DNA of 64,000 bases from assembly GCF_026008495.1 (NCBI RefSeq), contig NZ_BQUN01000096.1, positions 27,753 through 91,752 on the forward strand, read 5' to 3'. This document shows, piece by piece, positions 42,943 through 53,300 of the stretch (position 1 is its first letter; every line of letters begins with the position of its first letter). The position numbers and the translations under genes were made by a program. Under the pieces are notes generated by a model. The model was not told where the DNA came from. It made no database searches and saw only the letters and a program-made list of their open reading frames with translations. The stretch comes from Streptomyces sp. A012304. Lineage in GTDB: Bacteria; Actinomycetota; Actinomycetes; Streptomycetales; Streptomycetaceae.

Positions 42943-43380
42943 TCACTTCTCCCGCGTGAAGCGGACGTCGAGGCCGCAGGGGACGTCGGGATCGTTGGTG
43001 GCGCAGAGGGTCCTGCCGCCGTCGACGACGGCGAACTGGAGATGGCAGTCGCCCTTGTCCCAGTACTGGCGGGCGAGTCCCAGGCCGATCCAGGAGCCCG
43101 ACGGCGCGGTCTTGTCCATGGCGTCGTCGACGAAAAAGCCCCAGCCGCCTCCGGCGGTCGCGGGGCAGTCGGCCGTGGCGAGTTTCTCGGAATCGAGACC
43201 GGTCGCGGTGAATTGCCGGTCGGCGGAGAAGGAGATTTTCTCGCCGTCCGGGCCCTTCCAGTTCCCGACGACACGTTCGGCCGAAATCTTCGCCGTCTCC
43301 TCGGACGACCCGCACGCGGCCACCAGCAGCAGGGGAATCAGGGCGGCGGCGGCCCGGCGGCCGGTCCGCGCGGCATTCAT
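42943..43380 (-). CDS. small lipoprotein of unknown function, downstream of the RHS gene
   Basis: This 145-aa exported lipoprotein has a signal peptide of about 22 residues (ARTGRRAAAALIPLLLVAAC) with lipobox LVAAC, so Cys23 is the lipidated residue. The mature part is acidic, about 120 residues, with two Trp-containing strands (VVGNWKGPDGEKISFSADRQ and GSWIGLGLARQYW) and paired cysteines (in TADCPAT, GDCHLQF, TLCATND and VPCGLDV). No family is recognised. It follows the large RHS gene on the same strand. A membrane-anchored immunity role is possible but only inferred from position. ATG 43380 is preferred to GTG 43386. Confidence 0.78.
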   Translation of the reverse strand: MNAARTGRRAAAALIPLLLVAACGSSEETAKISAERVVGNWKGPDGEKISFSADRQFTATGLDSEKLATADCPATAGGGWGFFVDDAMDKTAPSGSWIGLGLARQYWDKGDCHLQFAVVDGGRTLCATNDPDVPCGLDVRFTREK

Positions 43381-43415
43381 GAACACAATCGCATCCTAGG
43401 TGTGGGGTGGGACGA

Positions 43416-43454
43416 CCGTGGGGTCGGGGCCGGTCATCGGCCCCGACCCCACGG
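43416..43454. terminator. strong 17-bp hairpin between lipoprotein and RHS genes
   Basis: CCGTGGGGTCGGGGCCG (43416-43432) pairs perfectly with 43438-43454 around a 5-base loop (GTCAT). CTTTTC follows on the plus side. It lies downstream of the RHS gene (-) and upstream of the lipoprotein gene (-). It may end or attenuate RHS transcripts, or stop plus-strand readthrough from acdH. Confidence 0.75.
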
Positions 43455-43484
43455 CTTTTCACGCGAGTGCGGTTGTTCGAGCGG

Positions 43485-46400
43485 TTATTCGAGCCACTCC
43501 GAATAGTTCACACACTCGTTGATGGGCCACTTCTCCTCCCATGAGAAGTCCTCCGTCACAGCCGCGCCGAAGGTGTCCTCGAAGGCGGGGTTCCACGATC
43601 GCGGAATGACGTGGGTCGCGGACCGCCAGTCGGAGATGTTGGTCGCGGTGAACTTCAGCGTGACCGTCTGCTCCTTCTTGTTGATCGATTTGATCCTGCC
43701 GGTGGCGGAGTAACTGCCGAGGAACGCGTCGGCCTGGTTCTCCGTGCCGAGACCGCCGTTGGTCAGCACACCGGCGATGTCGTTCGCCGCCCCGCGCAGG
43801 GAGTTGAACTTGTACCAGGGGCTGCCCGGCTCGGGGCCGACGTCCTTGTAGCGGAACTCCTGGGCCTCCTTGGCGGCCGGAGCGCGCATGCCCTTGTCCC
43901 GGGCCTGGCCCACCAGCTTGGTCCGCCACTCACCGAACGTGTCGTCCTGCGCCAGGATCGACGTGAACGCGTCACCGCCGCGGAAGTCCTGGTGCTCGCG
44001 CAGCGGGTAGCCGCCGCCCCACAGCCAGCCGAAGAACAGGCCGCGCGAGGACTCCCAGCGGTTGGCCGCCTTGGGGTCGCTGACGATGCCCCAGTCGGGC
44101 GTCGAGGCGATCAGCTCCTGCAAGGACATGCCCTGCGGCTGGAACGGCAGGTCCCAGGACTTGGTGATGAAGTTGTACGTCGCTCCCGGCTGCCACTGGT
44201 TGATCGGCTGGCCGGTCGCGCCGGACGAGGAGGTCGGCGCGGAGCCGCCCCCCGAACCGACCGCGTCGAGCGCGGCGCCGACCAGGCCCAGCACGGCACC
44301 CACGGCACCGCCGATGATGGCGCCGATGGTCCCCAGGATCCCGCCGATGGAGTCGGACATACCGGTCGGGTCGGAGTGGGTGACGGGGCTGTTGCTGGAG
44401 TAGGCGTAACCGTTGAGGGTCTGCGGCTTCTCCGGCTCCAGCAGCGGGTCGACGCTGAGGAACCTGCCCGTCGCCGGGTCGTACTGGCGGGCGCCGAGGT
44501 GTGTCAGGCCCGTCGTCGTGTCCGTCGGCTTGCCGAGGAAGCCCTTGTCGTCGGGCCAGGTGCCGCTCGTCGTCCCGCGCGGGGCGCCGAACGGCTTGGT
44601 GTAGCGCTTGACGAAGGTCAGGGTGTCGGAGGCGATCGCCAGGCTCGACGTGCCCTGGTGGTTGCCGGCCAGGAAGGTGAGCTTGGTGCCGGTCACGCCC
44701 GCGGTGGCGGTGCGCACGGCGATCGTCGTGGCGCCCGCGGTGTAGGACCGGGCACCCGAGAGCACCTTGGTGGCGCCGCCCCCGCTCACCTTGAGCCGGA
44801 CCTCGGTGACGCCCAGGTAGAGCACGGTCTCGCCGTCGGTGGTGGTGGGCCGCCGGATGAGCAGCTCACCGCCCGCGTCGTAGAGGTAGCCCGTGCCGGT
44901 GGCCGGCTTGGTGCCCGCCGCGGGTTCGCTCGCGGTGGCGAGCTTGCCCTCGGTGTCCCAGGTCAGCGTCTGGGTGGCCTGGGTGCCGGGCCGGGTCAGG
45001 GTGTCGCCGGTGTCGTTGTAGGTGTAGTTGACGGTCGTCGAGCCGCTCACCGTGGAGGACAGGGCGTGCGGCTGGCCCTTGGCCGTGCCGTACCGGTAGT
45101 CGGTGACGACGTCACCGGAGGTGCCGTGCTCGGTCTGCTTGGAGCGCAGGCCGGAGGCGTTGTACTCGTAGCTCGTCCAGTACGGCGCGGCCCCGCCGAG
45201 GTTGGCGGTGGTGCGGCCGGAGGTGGCGCAGTCGGCGGTCTTCGGGGTCCAGGCCTCGCTCAGGCGGCGGTAGCCGTCGTAGGCGAAGCACTGGTAGTCC
45301 TCCTTGCCGGTCCCGCCGAGGGTGGTGCCGTCGTGAACGGAGGTGATGTTGCCGGCGTCGTCCTGGGAGAACTTCAGCTCCTGGAGCATGTAGCCGTGCA
45401 CGTCGTCGGTGACGTACGACCGGGTGAGACGGCGGGTGCCGGCCTCGTAGTCGTGGTTGACGTAGATCTTCTTGGTGGAGGTCGGGTCGGTGGCCAGCGT
45501 CATCTGGCGCAGGTCACCGAGCGGTGAGTAGGCCACGCCCTGGAGGTAGCCGGTGGTGCCCTTGGCGGTCAGCACCTGGCCGAGCGCGTCATGGGTGTAC
45601 GACACGGTCTCCGACGACAGTCCGGCCACCGCGGGCTGGGCCGCCTGCTTCACCGTGCCGTCGAGGTTGTACCCGGTGGAGAACGACAGGGTGGCGGGCA
45701 CGCCCGCGGCCACCAGCGGGTCGGTGGACGGCAGGATCAGCTGGTTGTTGGTGACCTTGTACAGCGGGTCGTAGGCGGTGACCTTCTGGGTGTAGGCCTT
45801 GCCGGCGACGCCGCCGTCGTAGCGGACGGCCGTGTCCTGCTGTCCCTTGGCGAGCGTGTCGAACGTCCAGGCCGCCAGCTTGTTGGCGTCGGTCTTCGTC
45901 GTCTGCCACATGCCGGTCTTGCGGCCGAGGATGTCGTACTCGAACAGCAGCACCTTGCCGCGGCTGTCGGTGGACTTCACCGCCTGGTCGAGCTCGTTGT
46001 GCTCGGTGGTGGTCGTGCCCTTGTCGGGGTCGGTGACGGTCACCTGGCGGCCGAAGAGGTCGTAGGTGTACGACCACTTGGACTGGTCGTGGGCGGTGAT
46101 GGTCTCCTGCCGGTCGGCGTCGTCGAAGGTGTAGCGGGTGGTCATGTAGTCGGTGCCGGTCGGGCTGGGGCCCGCGTAGTCCCGGCGTTCGACGGTCTGG
46201 CCGAGCGCGTTGGTGACGACCGCGTTGGCGCTGCCGCCGGCCGGTGCGCTGGTGAGCACCGTGTCACCGAGGTACGTGGTGGCGATCGACCACTTGGTGA
46301 CGCCGTAGCTCTTGGTGGTCGCCTTGGTGACGCGGCCCATGCCGTCGTAGACGCTGTCGGTCTGCTTGGGCGCCTGGCCGCCGTCGATCTGCACGATCGT

Positions 46401-49400
46401 GCCGGACGGCACGGCCATGTTGTCCCAGATGTCGGCCTGGGCGGTCACGGGCAGGCCGCGGCCGTCGTACAGGGTCTGGGCGATGACCCGCCCGCCCGCG
46501 GCCGACGGCGCCTGCACCTGGCGGGTGCGCAGCAGCGAGTCGTAGATCTCGTACGTGGTGTTGTAGCCGGAGCCGTCGCCCTTGAGCGAGGCGCTGGACA
46601 CCCACGGCAGCGAGCCGGACTTGACGCTGTAGGCGTACACGTAGTTGGCGGTCTTGCCGAGCGCCCGGGAGCGGTTGGGCAGCCACACGCTGGTGACCCG
46701 GCCGAGGCTGTCGTACGCCGTCTCGGTCACCTTGCCGTTGGGGTCGGTGACCTTCAGGTCGACGCCGAGACCGAAGTCCTTGACAGTGACCGTCTTGTAG
46801 GCCTTGGCGTTGCCGACCGTGGTCTGGGTGAGCGGGCCGGCGGCCACCGGGACGTACTCGGTGGTGGACGTGGTGACGTTGTTGGCGTTCTTCAGCAGGG
46901 TGGGACGGCCCAGCGTGTCGTACTCCGTGACGCCGGTCTGCTGCCACAGCGGCTGGTCGTCGGTGCCGTACCCCTTGGCCCGGCCGGTCCAGCGCGCGTC
47001 GCCCTTGGTGGGCACCTGCGTGGCGGACCAGGTGAGCGAGTCGTAGGAGGTGGCGGTGTCGGAGACCACGTCGCCGGTGCGCGTGGCGTCGGCCGGCAGG
47101 TCCAGGGACGTGTCGGCGACGGAGCACGCCCTGCCGACGATGCGGGTCCGGGAGACCAGCGCGGTCAGGCCGGTGGCCCCGTTGCGGGCGTACCAGGTGC
47201 GGGTGCACTTCTCGTCACCGGTCACCGCGTCGTCGCCCTGGTCCTCGACGGTGCTCGGCATGCCGTAGGCGTCGTAGGTGGTCTTCGTGGTGCGGACCCG
47301 GTCGGCCGGGGTGAGCTTGCTGGTGACGTTGGTGCGGGCGTGCGAGGCGCCGACGCGGACGAAGTACGCCTCGGTGTCGGCGTACGACTTGTGCTGGGTC
47401 GCGGTCCGCTGCGACCAGGGGTCGTTGACGGTGCCGGAGACCTCGGTGGTGCCGTCGTAGGAGACGGACTCCCGGCTGAAGCCGGCGAACTGCTCGGAGT
47501 CGGTGATCTCCGCGGCCTTGACGCCGGTGACCTTGACGGTCTTGCGGGCGTCCGGGTCGGGGGTCTTGCCGTCGGTGCCGAGGACGCGGTCGCCGTTCAT
47601 GCCGCGCAGGTACACCGTGACCGTCTTGGTCTGGGTGCCCTCCGAGGGGCCGGTGAGGTGGGTGACCTTGCCGAAGCCGCGCCAGTCGGACCAGGTGCGC
47701 TCCTTGGCGGGGGTCAGCGGGTTCTCGTTGTAGTGCCAGGCGCCGCCGCCGGAGTACTGGTAGGTGTGCTGGACCGCCTCGGAGCCGCCGAGGGGGTCGG
47801 TGGTGCGCACCGCGCTGACCGGGTACTTCTGGAACCAGTCGAGGATCGGTTCCGCCTGGCCGTAGGGCGACCAGTACACCGGGTAGCAGCGCTTGGTGTT
47901 CTCGTCGACCTTGGGCATGGTCTGCCCGGCCACGCAGTCGGCGGCGAGGTAGTCGACGATGGTCTGCGCGCCGGTCTCGGAGACGACCGTCTTCAGTCGC
48001 GGCCGCTCGAACGACAGGATGTCGTCGCTCGGGCTGTCCACCCGGTTGGGCAGGAAGACGTGGGAGAACTTGACCGGGTCGAGGGCGAGGTCGGTGCCGC
48101 GCTTGCCGATGTGCTTGATCTCGTCCAGCCACAGCGACTGGTCGGTGGAGTCACCGGTGTCGCCCGGGTCGAGGTAGAGGTGCTTGAACTCCCAGGCGTC
48201 GACGGCCGAGAAGGCGGGGGTGGTCGCCGCCGCGTCCCAGGCGTAGGTGGTGACGGCGGTCAGCCGCTTACGGGTGAAGAAGGACGGGCTGTCCAGGTAG
48301 GGGCACTCGTCGCCGTCCTTGCAGATCTGGTCGAACGGCACGTCCGGCCAGTTGTCCCGGGTGCTGTCGGTGAGCGAGTCGCAGCCCGTGCCGGTGGCCA
48401 GGCAGCGCTCGGCGTAGGACAGGACGATCTTGTTCGAGGCTTCCGGGGTGGCGCTGAACAGGGCGCCGGCGCGCTGCCCGTAGCGGATCTCCTTGAGATA
48501 GCCGCCGCGGACGTACTGGGTGCCGGTGTTGTCGTCGCCGAGCTTGTCGTAGTTGTTGGTCTCGTCCTCGTACCAGTAGCTCGACGCGTTGCCGTGGGTG
48601 TCCTCGACGTAGTCGAGGTTCCAGCGCCAGGCCTGCTTCTTGTCGCGCTCGGCGAAGGTGGTGCCGGAGGAGTAGCCGGGCTCGCCCTCGTCGTCGCCGA
48701 AGACCGGCACGGTCCACACCGACTTGGTGCGGACGTCGGTGGCGGCGCCGTCGAGCTTGTTCAGGCCGAAGACGAACTTGGTGCCGTCGCTGGTGGTGAC
48801 GGTCCAGTACTCGCCGTTGTCGTCGCCGTTCTCGGCCCCGACGGAGCGGGTGACCTTGGAGCCGTCGTCGTTCTTCAGACGCCACTCACCCGTGGTGTCG
48901 TCCTTGACCAGCTCGGTGGCCCTGCCGTTGAGGACCAGCGAGGCGTTCTCGTACTTCCAGCACAGGTCGTGCTTGTCGCTGTGGCCGTCGTCGGTGCAGG
49001 AGCCGTAGTTGCGCTCGATGTAGGACGAGGTGATCTCGAAGCCCTCACCGACCTGCGTGCCCTGGTTGTTGCTGGTGGCGGTACGGCCGTCCACGCTGCC
49101 GGAGTCGTACGACAGCGCCAGATCCGGGCCCTTGCCCGCGGCCGGCTGCGGCGACTTCAGCGGGTAGGTCCAGGTGAAGCTGCCGGAGCTGCCGCCCGCC
49201 TCCCAGGTGGAGGACGCGGAGAGCGGGGTGGCCTTGTAGTCGCCGTCGGCGGAGGCGGTGCCGGCCGTCAGCGCGAGCATCATGGTCGGGCCGCCGGTCG
49301 ACGACGTGGTGGCCGTCGGCCGCGCGGCGGTCTTCGGCGCGAACGTCAGATCGGCGGTGATCCGCTCGTCACCGCGGGCGTTGACGAAACCGACCGGGGT

Positions 49401-50099
49401 CGCGGCGGGGCACTTGACGGGCTTGCCGGGCTTCACCGGCTTGCCGGTCTTCGGGTCCTTGCCGGCCTTGGCCGCCGTCGGGGCGCAGTCGGGCAGGCTC
49501 AGCACGCGGAGCCGGCCCGCCCAGTCGCCACCGTAGGCGGCGGCGAACGCCGAGTAGTCGATGCCGAGCCGGGCGCGGCCGCCGGCCGCGGGGCCGGTCA
49601 CCTTCAGGACCACGCCCTTGACGCCCAGGTTCCGGGCGGCCTTCTGGTCCAGCACGTCGACCTGGACCGACGTGGCGCGCCGGTCGTTCTTGCCGGTGGG
49701 CGCGCTGACGGTGACGGGCAGGGCGCCGGGCTTGGCCCGCGCCGCGCCCTTGGCGGGCACGGTCAGCCGGGCCGAACCGGCGGTCGGCCAGGTGGTGTTC
49801 CTGGCCTGGTCCTTGACGGCACGCCGGGCCGCGGTCTGGTCGGCGCGGGCCGCGGTGCGCATCGCGGCGGCCGTCCTGGCGTCGGTCTTCCCCTTGAAGG
49901 GCACGACCTTCTGGGCGCGCGGCGCGGACAGCTTGGGCCGGCCGAGCGGGTCGACGTCGTCGGCCATGGCCGCCGCGGGGGCGAGCAGACCGGGCAGCAG
50001 CCCGAGGCTGACGACCACGCTGACGCGCCGCAGCCAGGGCGCGCGGTGGGGTGAGGTCCGGTCCGGCGCGGGCCGGCCCGGGGGTTCGGGTCGTATCAA
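43485..50099 (-). CDS. giant secreted RHS/YD-repeat protein with variable C-terminal domain
   Basis: This 2204-aa protein has a long Sec-type signal (APWLRRVSVVVSLGLLPGLL, cleavage near AMA) and an N-terminal beta-rich region. Many YD/RHS repeats of type YDxxGRxxx run from about 1050 to 1800 (YDSLGRVTSV, YDGMGRVTKA, YDLFGRQVTV). The RHS-associated core ends RQYDPATGRFLSVDPL and HSDPTGM. A 290-residue tail of different character follows (44357-43488), which in RHS proteins is the cargo domain. It starts with a Gly/Ala/Ile-rich stretch (GGILGTIGAIIGGAVGAVLG). TTG 50099 is preferred over GTG 50168 because AAGGGA lies 8 bases upstream. The cargo activity is unknown. Confidence 0.92.
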   Translation of the reverse strand: MIRPEPPGRPAPDRTSPHRAPWLRRVSVVVSLGLLPGLLAPAAAMADDVDPLGRPKLSAPRAQKVVPFKGKTDARTAAAMRTAARADQTAARRAVKDQARNTTWPTAGSARLTVPAKGAARAKPGALPVTVSAPTGKNDRRATSVQVDVLDQKAARNLGVKGVVLKVTGPAAGGRARLGIDYSAFAAAYGGDWAGRLRVLSLPDCAPTAAKAGKDPKTGKPVKPGKPVKCPAATPVGFVNARGDERITADLTFAPKTAARPTATTSSTGGPTMMLALTAGTASADGDYKATPLSASSTWEAGGSSGSFTWTYPLKSPQPAAGKGPDLALSYDSGSVDGRTATSNNQGTQVGEGFEITSSYIERNYGSCTDDGHSDKHDLCWKYENASLVLNGRATELVKDDTTGEWRLKNDDGSKVTRSVGAENGDDNGEYWTVTTSDGTKFVFGLNKLDGAATDVRTKSVWTVPVFGDDEGEPGYSSGTTFAERDKKQAWRWNLDYVEDTHGNASSYWYEDETNNYDKLGDDNTGTQYVRGGYLKEIRYGQRAGALFSATPEASNKIVLSYAERCLATGTGCDSLTDSTRDNWPDVPFDQICKDGDECPYLDSPSFFTRKRLTAVTTYAWDAAATTPAFSAVDAWEFKHLYLDPGDTGDSTDQSLWLDEIKHIGKRGTDLALDPVKFSHVFLPNRVDSPSDDILSFERPRLKTVVSETGAQTIVDYLAADCVAGQTMPKVDENTKRCYPVYWSPYGQAEPILDWFQKYPVSAVRTTDPLGGSEAVQHTYQYSGGGAWHYNENPLTPAKERTWSDWRGFGKVTHLTGPSEGTQTKTVTVYLRGMNGDRVLGTDGKTPDPDARKTVKVTGVKAAEITDSEQFAGFSRESVSYDGTTEVSGTVNDPWSQRTATQHKSYADTEAYFVRVGASHARTNVTSKLTPADRVRTTKTTYDAYGMPSTVEDQGDDAVTGDEKCTRTWYARNGATGLTALVSRTRIVGRACSVADTSLDLPADATRTGDVVSDTATSYDSLTWSATQVPTKGDARWTGRAKGYGTDDQPLWQQTGVTEYDTLGRPTLLKNANNVTTSTTEYVPVAAGPLTQTTVGNAKAYKTVTVKDFGLGVDLKVTDPNGKVTETAYDSLGRVTSVWLPNRSRALGKTANYVYAYSVKSGSLPWVSSASLKGDGSGYNTTYEIYDSLLRTRQVQAPSAAGGRVIAQTLYDGRGLPVTAQADIWDNMAVPSGTIVQIDGGQAPKQTDSVYDGMGRVTKATTKSYGVTKWSIATTYLGDTVLTSAPAGGSANAVVTNALGQTVERRDYAGPSPTGTDYMTTRYTFDDADRQETITAHDQSKWSYTYDLFGRQVTVTDPDKGTTTTEHNELDQAVKSTDSRGKVLLFEYDILGRKTGMWQTTKTDANKLAAWTFDTLAKGQQDTAVRYDGGVAGKAYTQKVTAYDPLYKVTNNQLILPSTDPLVAAGVPATLSFSTGYNLDGTVKQAAQPAVAGLSSETVSYTHDALGQVLTAKGTTGYLQGVAYSPLGDLRQMTLATDPTSTKKIYVNHDYEAGTRRLTRSYVTDDVHGYMLQELKFSQDDAGNITSVHDGTTLGGTGKEDYQCFAYDGYRRLSEAWTPKTADCATSGRTTANLGGAAPYWTSYEYNASGLRSKQTEHGTSGDVVTDYRYGTAKGQPHALSSTVSGSTTVNYTYNDTGDTLTRPGTQATQTLTWDTEGKLATASEPAAGTKPATGTGYLYDAGGELLIRRPTTTDGETVLYLGVTEVRLKVSGGGATKVLSGARSYTAGATTIAVRTATAGVTGTKLTFLAGNHQGTSSLAIASDTLTFVKRYTKPFGAPRGTTSGTWPDDKGFLGKPTDTTTGLTHLGARQYDPATGRFLSVDPLLEPEKPQTLNGYAYSSNSPVTHSDPTGMSDSIGGILGTIGAIIGGAVGAVLGLVGAALDAVGSGGGSAPTSSSGATGQPINQWQPGATYNFITKSWDLPFQPQGMSLQELIASTPDWGIVSDPKAANRWESSRGLFFGWLWGGGYPLREHQDFRGGDAFTSILAQDDTFGEWRTKLVGQARDKGMRAPAAKEAQEFRYKDVGPEPGSPWYKFNSLRGAANDIAGVLTNGGLGTENQADAFLGSYSATGRIKSINKKEQTVTLKFTATNISDWRSATHVIPRSWNPAFEDTFGAAVTEDFSWEEKWPINECVNYSEWLE

Positions 50100-50232
50100 G
50101 AACGGAGTCCCTTGATGGAGAAGGAGCAGGGGGTCGGGCGCAGGCCGCCGGAACCTGCGGGAGCGCACGCGGCGGCAGCGCGTCGCGGGGCGCGCCGGAC
50201 GGGCGCGCCGAGGTGCGGGGGGTTGTGCCGAG

Positions 50233-50269
50233 GCGGCCCGGGGGCGGGAGGTCCCGCGCCCCGGGCCGC
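50233..50269. promoter_or_regulatory. strong hairpin between LamG and RHS genes
   Basis: GCGGCCCGGGGGCGGGA (50233-50249) pairs with 50252-50269 through 17 pairs with one bulged G and a very short loop. It lies in the 211-base gap after the LamG gene and 134 bases before the RHS start. It could terminate the LamG transcript or attenuate readthrough into the RHS gene. Confidence 0.6.
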
Positions 50270-50310
50270 GTCGGTGTGAGAGGGGGTCAGTCCGTCACAG
50301 GGTCAGACGG

Positions 50311-53300
50311 TCACAGGCCGCCGAGGACCTGCGACCGGACCTGGTCGGCGCTCATCGCGCCGGTCCACACGCGCAGTTCCTCCAGCGCGCCGGGCAGGTA
50401 GTTCCCGGTGGTGCCGCCCTTGCTGCCGCGGCCCACGGAGATCGTGCCGGTGCCGAGCTGCGCCGCGGTGAACCCGGACGCGCCTTCCGAGGGCTGGTCG
50501 AACTCGCCCACGAAGAGGTGGAGCTTGCCGTAGCGGGTCGCCGTCTTGGTGGGGTCGTTCGGGTCGGTCCACTCCCAGGCCTCCTGGGCGTCGAAGACGC
50601 CGGTGACCTGGACCCAGGTGTCGGTGGCGGCGACGTCACCGGCCGGCACCTCGGCGCTCTGGGTGACCTTGCCGTCGCTGCCGACCGCGGTCCGCGTGAA
50701 CTTCCACTGGTAGACGCCTTCGGCGGGCTTGACGACCCACAGTGCCCAGGAGGACTCACCGGTGGAGGCCTGCTGTGCGGCGACCACGCCCTGGTAGCCG
50801 ACCGGCTTGGTGGCCAGCTTCGCGGAGTCCAGCTGGACCCGGGTGGTGACGGTGAACGAGCCGCTCTCGTCGACGACCGGTCCGGTCGCCCCCGCGTGAC
50901 CCGCGGTGCCGTCGAGGAACAGGGCGTTGTTCTCCCCGTCCAGGACCGCGCCCGAGGCGGACAGCGCCAGGTTGGGCACGCCGTACGGGCCGACCTCCTG
51001 GACCGCGGTGCCGGTCGAGGATCCCGCGTCCCAGTGCGCCACCAGCTCGTTGGCGGCGACGCCGTTCTCCAGGAGCTGCGCCTGCTGGGTGATCTCGTCG
51101 GGCGTCAGCACCCGCTGCCACACGTTGACCTCGTCGAGCCGGCCGCGGAAGTGCTCGCCGTACGTGCCGCCGACCAGCGAGCGGCCGAACTGGAGGCCGC
51201 CGGTGGAGGTCCACGGGGTGTACGCGGTCGACAGGGAGTTGAGGACCACGGGCTGGCCCTGCGGACGCCCGTTGACGAACAGCTGGATGGTGTCGTTCGT
51301 CTTGTCGGCGTCGTTCTTCGTGTTGAAGACGCCGGCCAGGTGGGTCCAGACCCGCAGCGGCGGGTTGGCGGTGTCCGCGATCGACCGAAGATAGGTCTGG
51401 CCCGTGCTCACGTCGGCCGCGGTGCGGTTGAACACCCACTTCTTGTACGACGCGGAGTAGTACAGGGTGAACGCCGAGGCGTTGGTGCCCGGGGCCGCCA
51501 TCGCCACGTGCGTGGTCGTGGCGTCCGTCAGGAACGCCCAGGTCGAGATGGTGAACGAGTCCTTGGTGTTCACCGCCGGGGCCGCGGTGGCCGCGTATCC
51601 CTGCTGGTAGGCGGGGTTGGCGCTGTCCAGCCACAGCGAGTAGTCGGCGTCGCCGCGGCGGGCGAGCGAGGACCAGCCGGCGCCGCCGGTGTAGAGCGTG
51701 GCGTCGTGGCGGGTGCCCTCGGTCGCGGTGTCCTTCGCCACCGTCACGCCCGAGCCGGGCGCGCCGTCGTCGAAGTGCCAGGTGCCCGCGGCGCCCTGGG
51801 CCGGGGCGACCTTGAAGCTGAACTCGGAAGGGGCGCCCCAGCGGTTGCGGACGTCCTTGGCCTCCACGGACAGCACCTGCGTGCCGGCCAGCGACGGTGT
51901 GACGTCGTTGACGGTGACCGTGGTGCCGGTGACCGGCTTGGCCTCCTTGGCGGAGGTGGTCAGCAGCCGCCAGCGGTAGCCGGTGATGTCGGTGTCCGCG
52001 GCGTTGGGCTTGAAGGTGAAGCTGCCCGGGACGCCCGGACCGCCCTTGGGGTCGCACAGGTTGGTGGTGCACTCGGTGTACGGGGTGCCGGCGATGATCA
52101 CCGGCGCCTTCGGCGCGGTCGAGTCGATCTTGAAGTAGCACCAGGGGGAGTACGAGGAGAACAGGTCGCCGGTCTTGCCGTTGTACGACCAGTGCGACTG
52201 GGTGCGGGCGCGCAGCCGGTACAGGCCGCCGTCGGCCCGGTTGGTGGTGCGCATCTTCTCCAGCGTGCCGTCCGGGTCCCAGCCGGTGTCCGGCCGGTAG
52301 TCGGACCACACCTGGTGCCAGGCGGCGTCGTCACCGCGTTCGACGACGTACTCGGCCTGGAGGGAGCCCTCTTCGTCGCCCAGGTTGTGCTCGACCGCGG
52401 TCTGCACGCGCGCCTGGACCATCGGGTCGACGCGGGTGACGATCAGCGGGTCGGAGGAGGACGTCTTGCAGTAGGCGGTGGTGCCGTCGCCGGGGATCAG
52501 GCCGACGTCGGTGGGCACGCCCGGCTTGAAGGCGTAGTTGACCTTCAGTTCGGCGTTGTCGTCGAACCGCTTCCAGGCCGACGCGTCGGACTCGTCCTTG
52601 GCCCGCAGCATGAAGGTGAGCCGGTTGATCTTGCCGTCGGCGAAGCTGCGCACCGTGGAGGTGAGGTTCTCGTCGGCCTCGTCCGGGTTGTCGTTGAACT
52701 CGATCCACTGGTCGGGCTGCTCGGGGCTGCACTGGGTGCCGCGGCCGGCCGAGACGTAGCGGTCGCCCATCTGGTCGAGCTGCGTGGGACCGGGCCAGGT
52801 GGTGCCCTCGGAGATGTTGTTGGTGCGCTCCAGGTCGACCCACTTGGGCTCGCAGCTGAAGGACCAGGTCTCGAAGGCGCGGAAGGTGGCGTCCAGGACG
52901 TACTTGCCCGCGAGCTTCGACGGCGAGAACTCGAAGTACATGCGGTTGGTGTAGTTGTTGCCGCAGTAGTACGGGCCGGAGACGCTGCACCGGCCGACGC
53001 CGTAGTCGCCGTTGAACATCCAGAACTTGTCGCCGTCCGAGGACAGCACGGTCCGCTCGGACACCCCGAGGCCCACCGACGGGTCGATGTAGACGGGGTA
53101 CACGGTGTCCTTGCCGCGCAGCAGGCCGAGGTCGGGCGTGACCGACACGGTGTCGCCGCTGACCTGGACCGGCATCACGGCGCTGGCGTCGCCGGAGTGC
53201 GGCTGGGTGCCGTGCTCGACGGGGTCGGGGACCGGCGCGGGCGTGGCGGTGTCGTCGGCGGTCATGAGCTGGGTGCTCGGGCCGTCGGCGCCGGACTCGC

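Noticed and set aside
45591..50054. Very long open frame on the plus strand across the RHS gene
   Set aside because: It is a shadow of the RHS gene: Gly/Val/Arg-rich without motifs, while the minus strand shows the RHS repeats.
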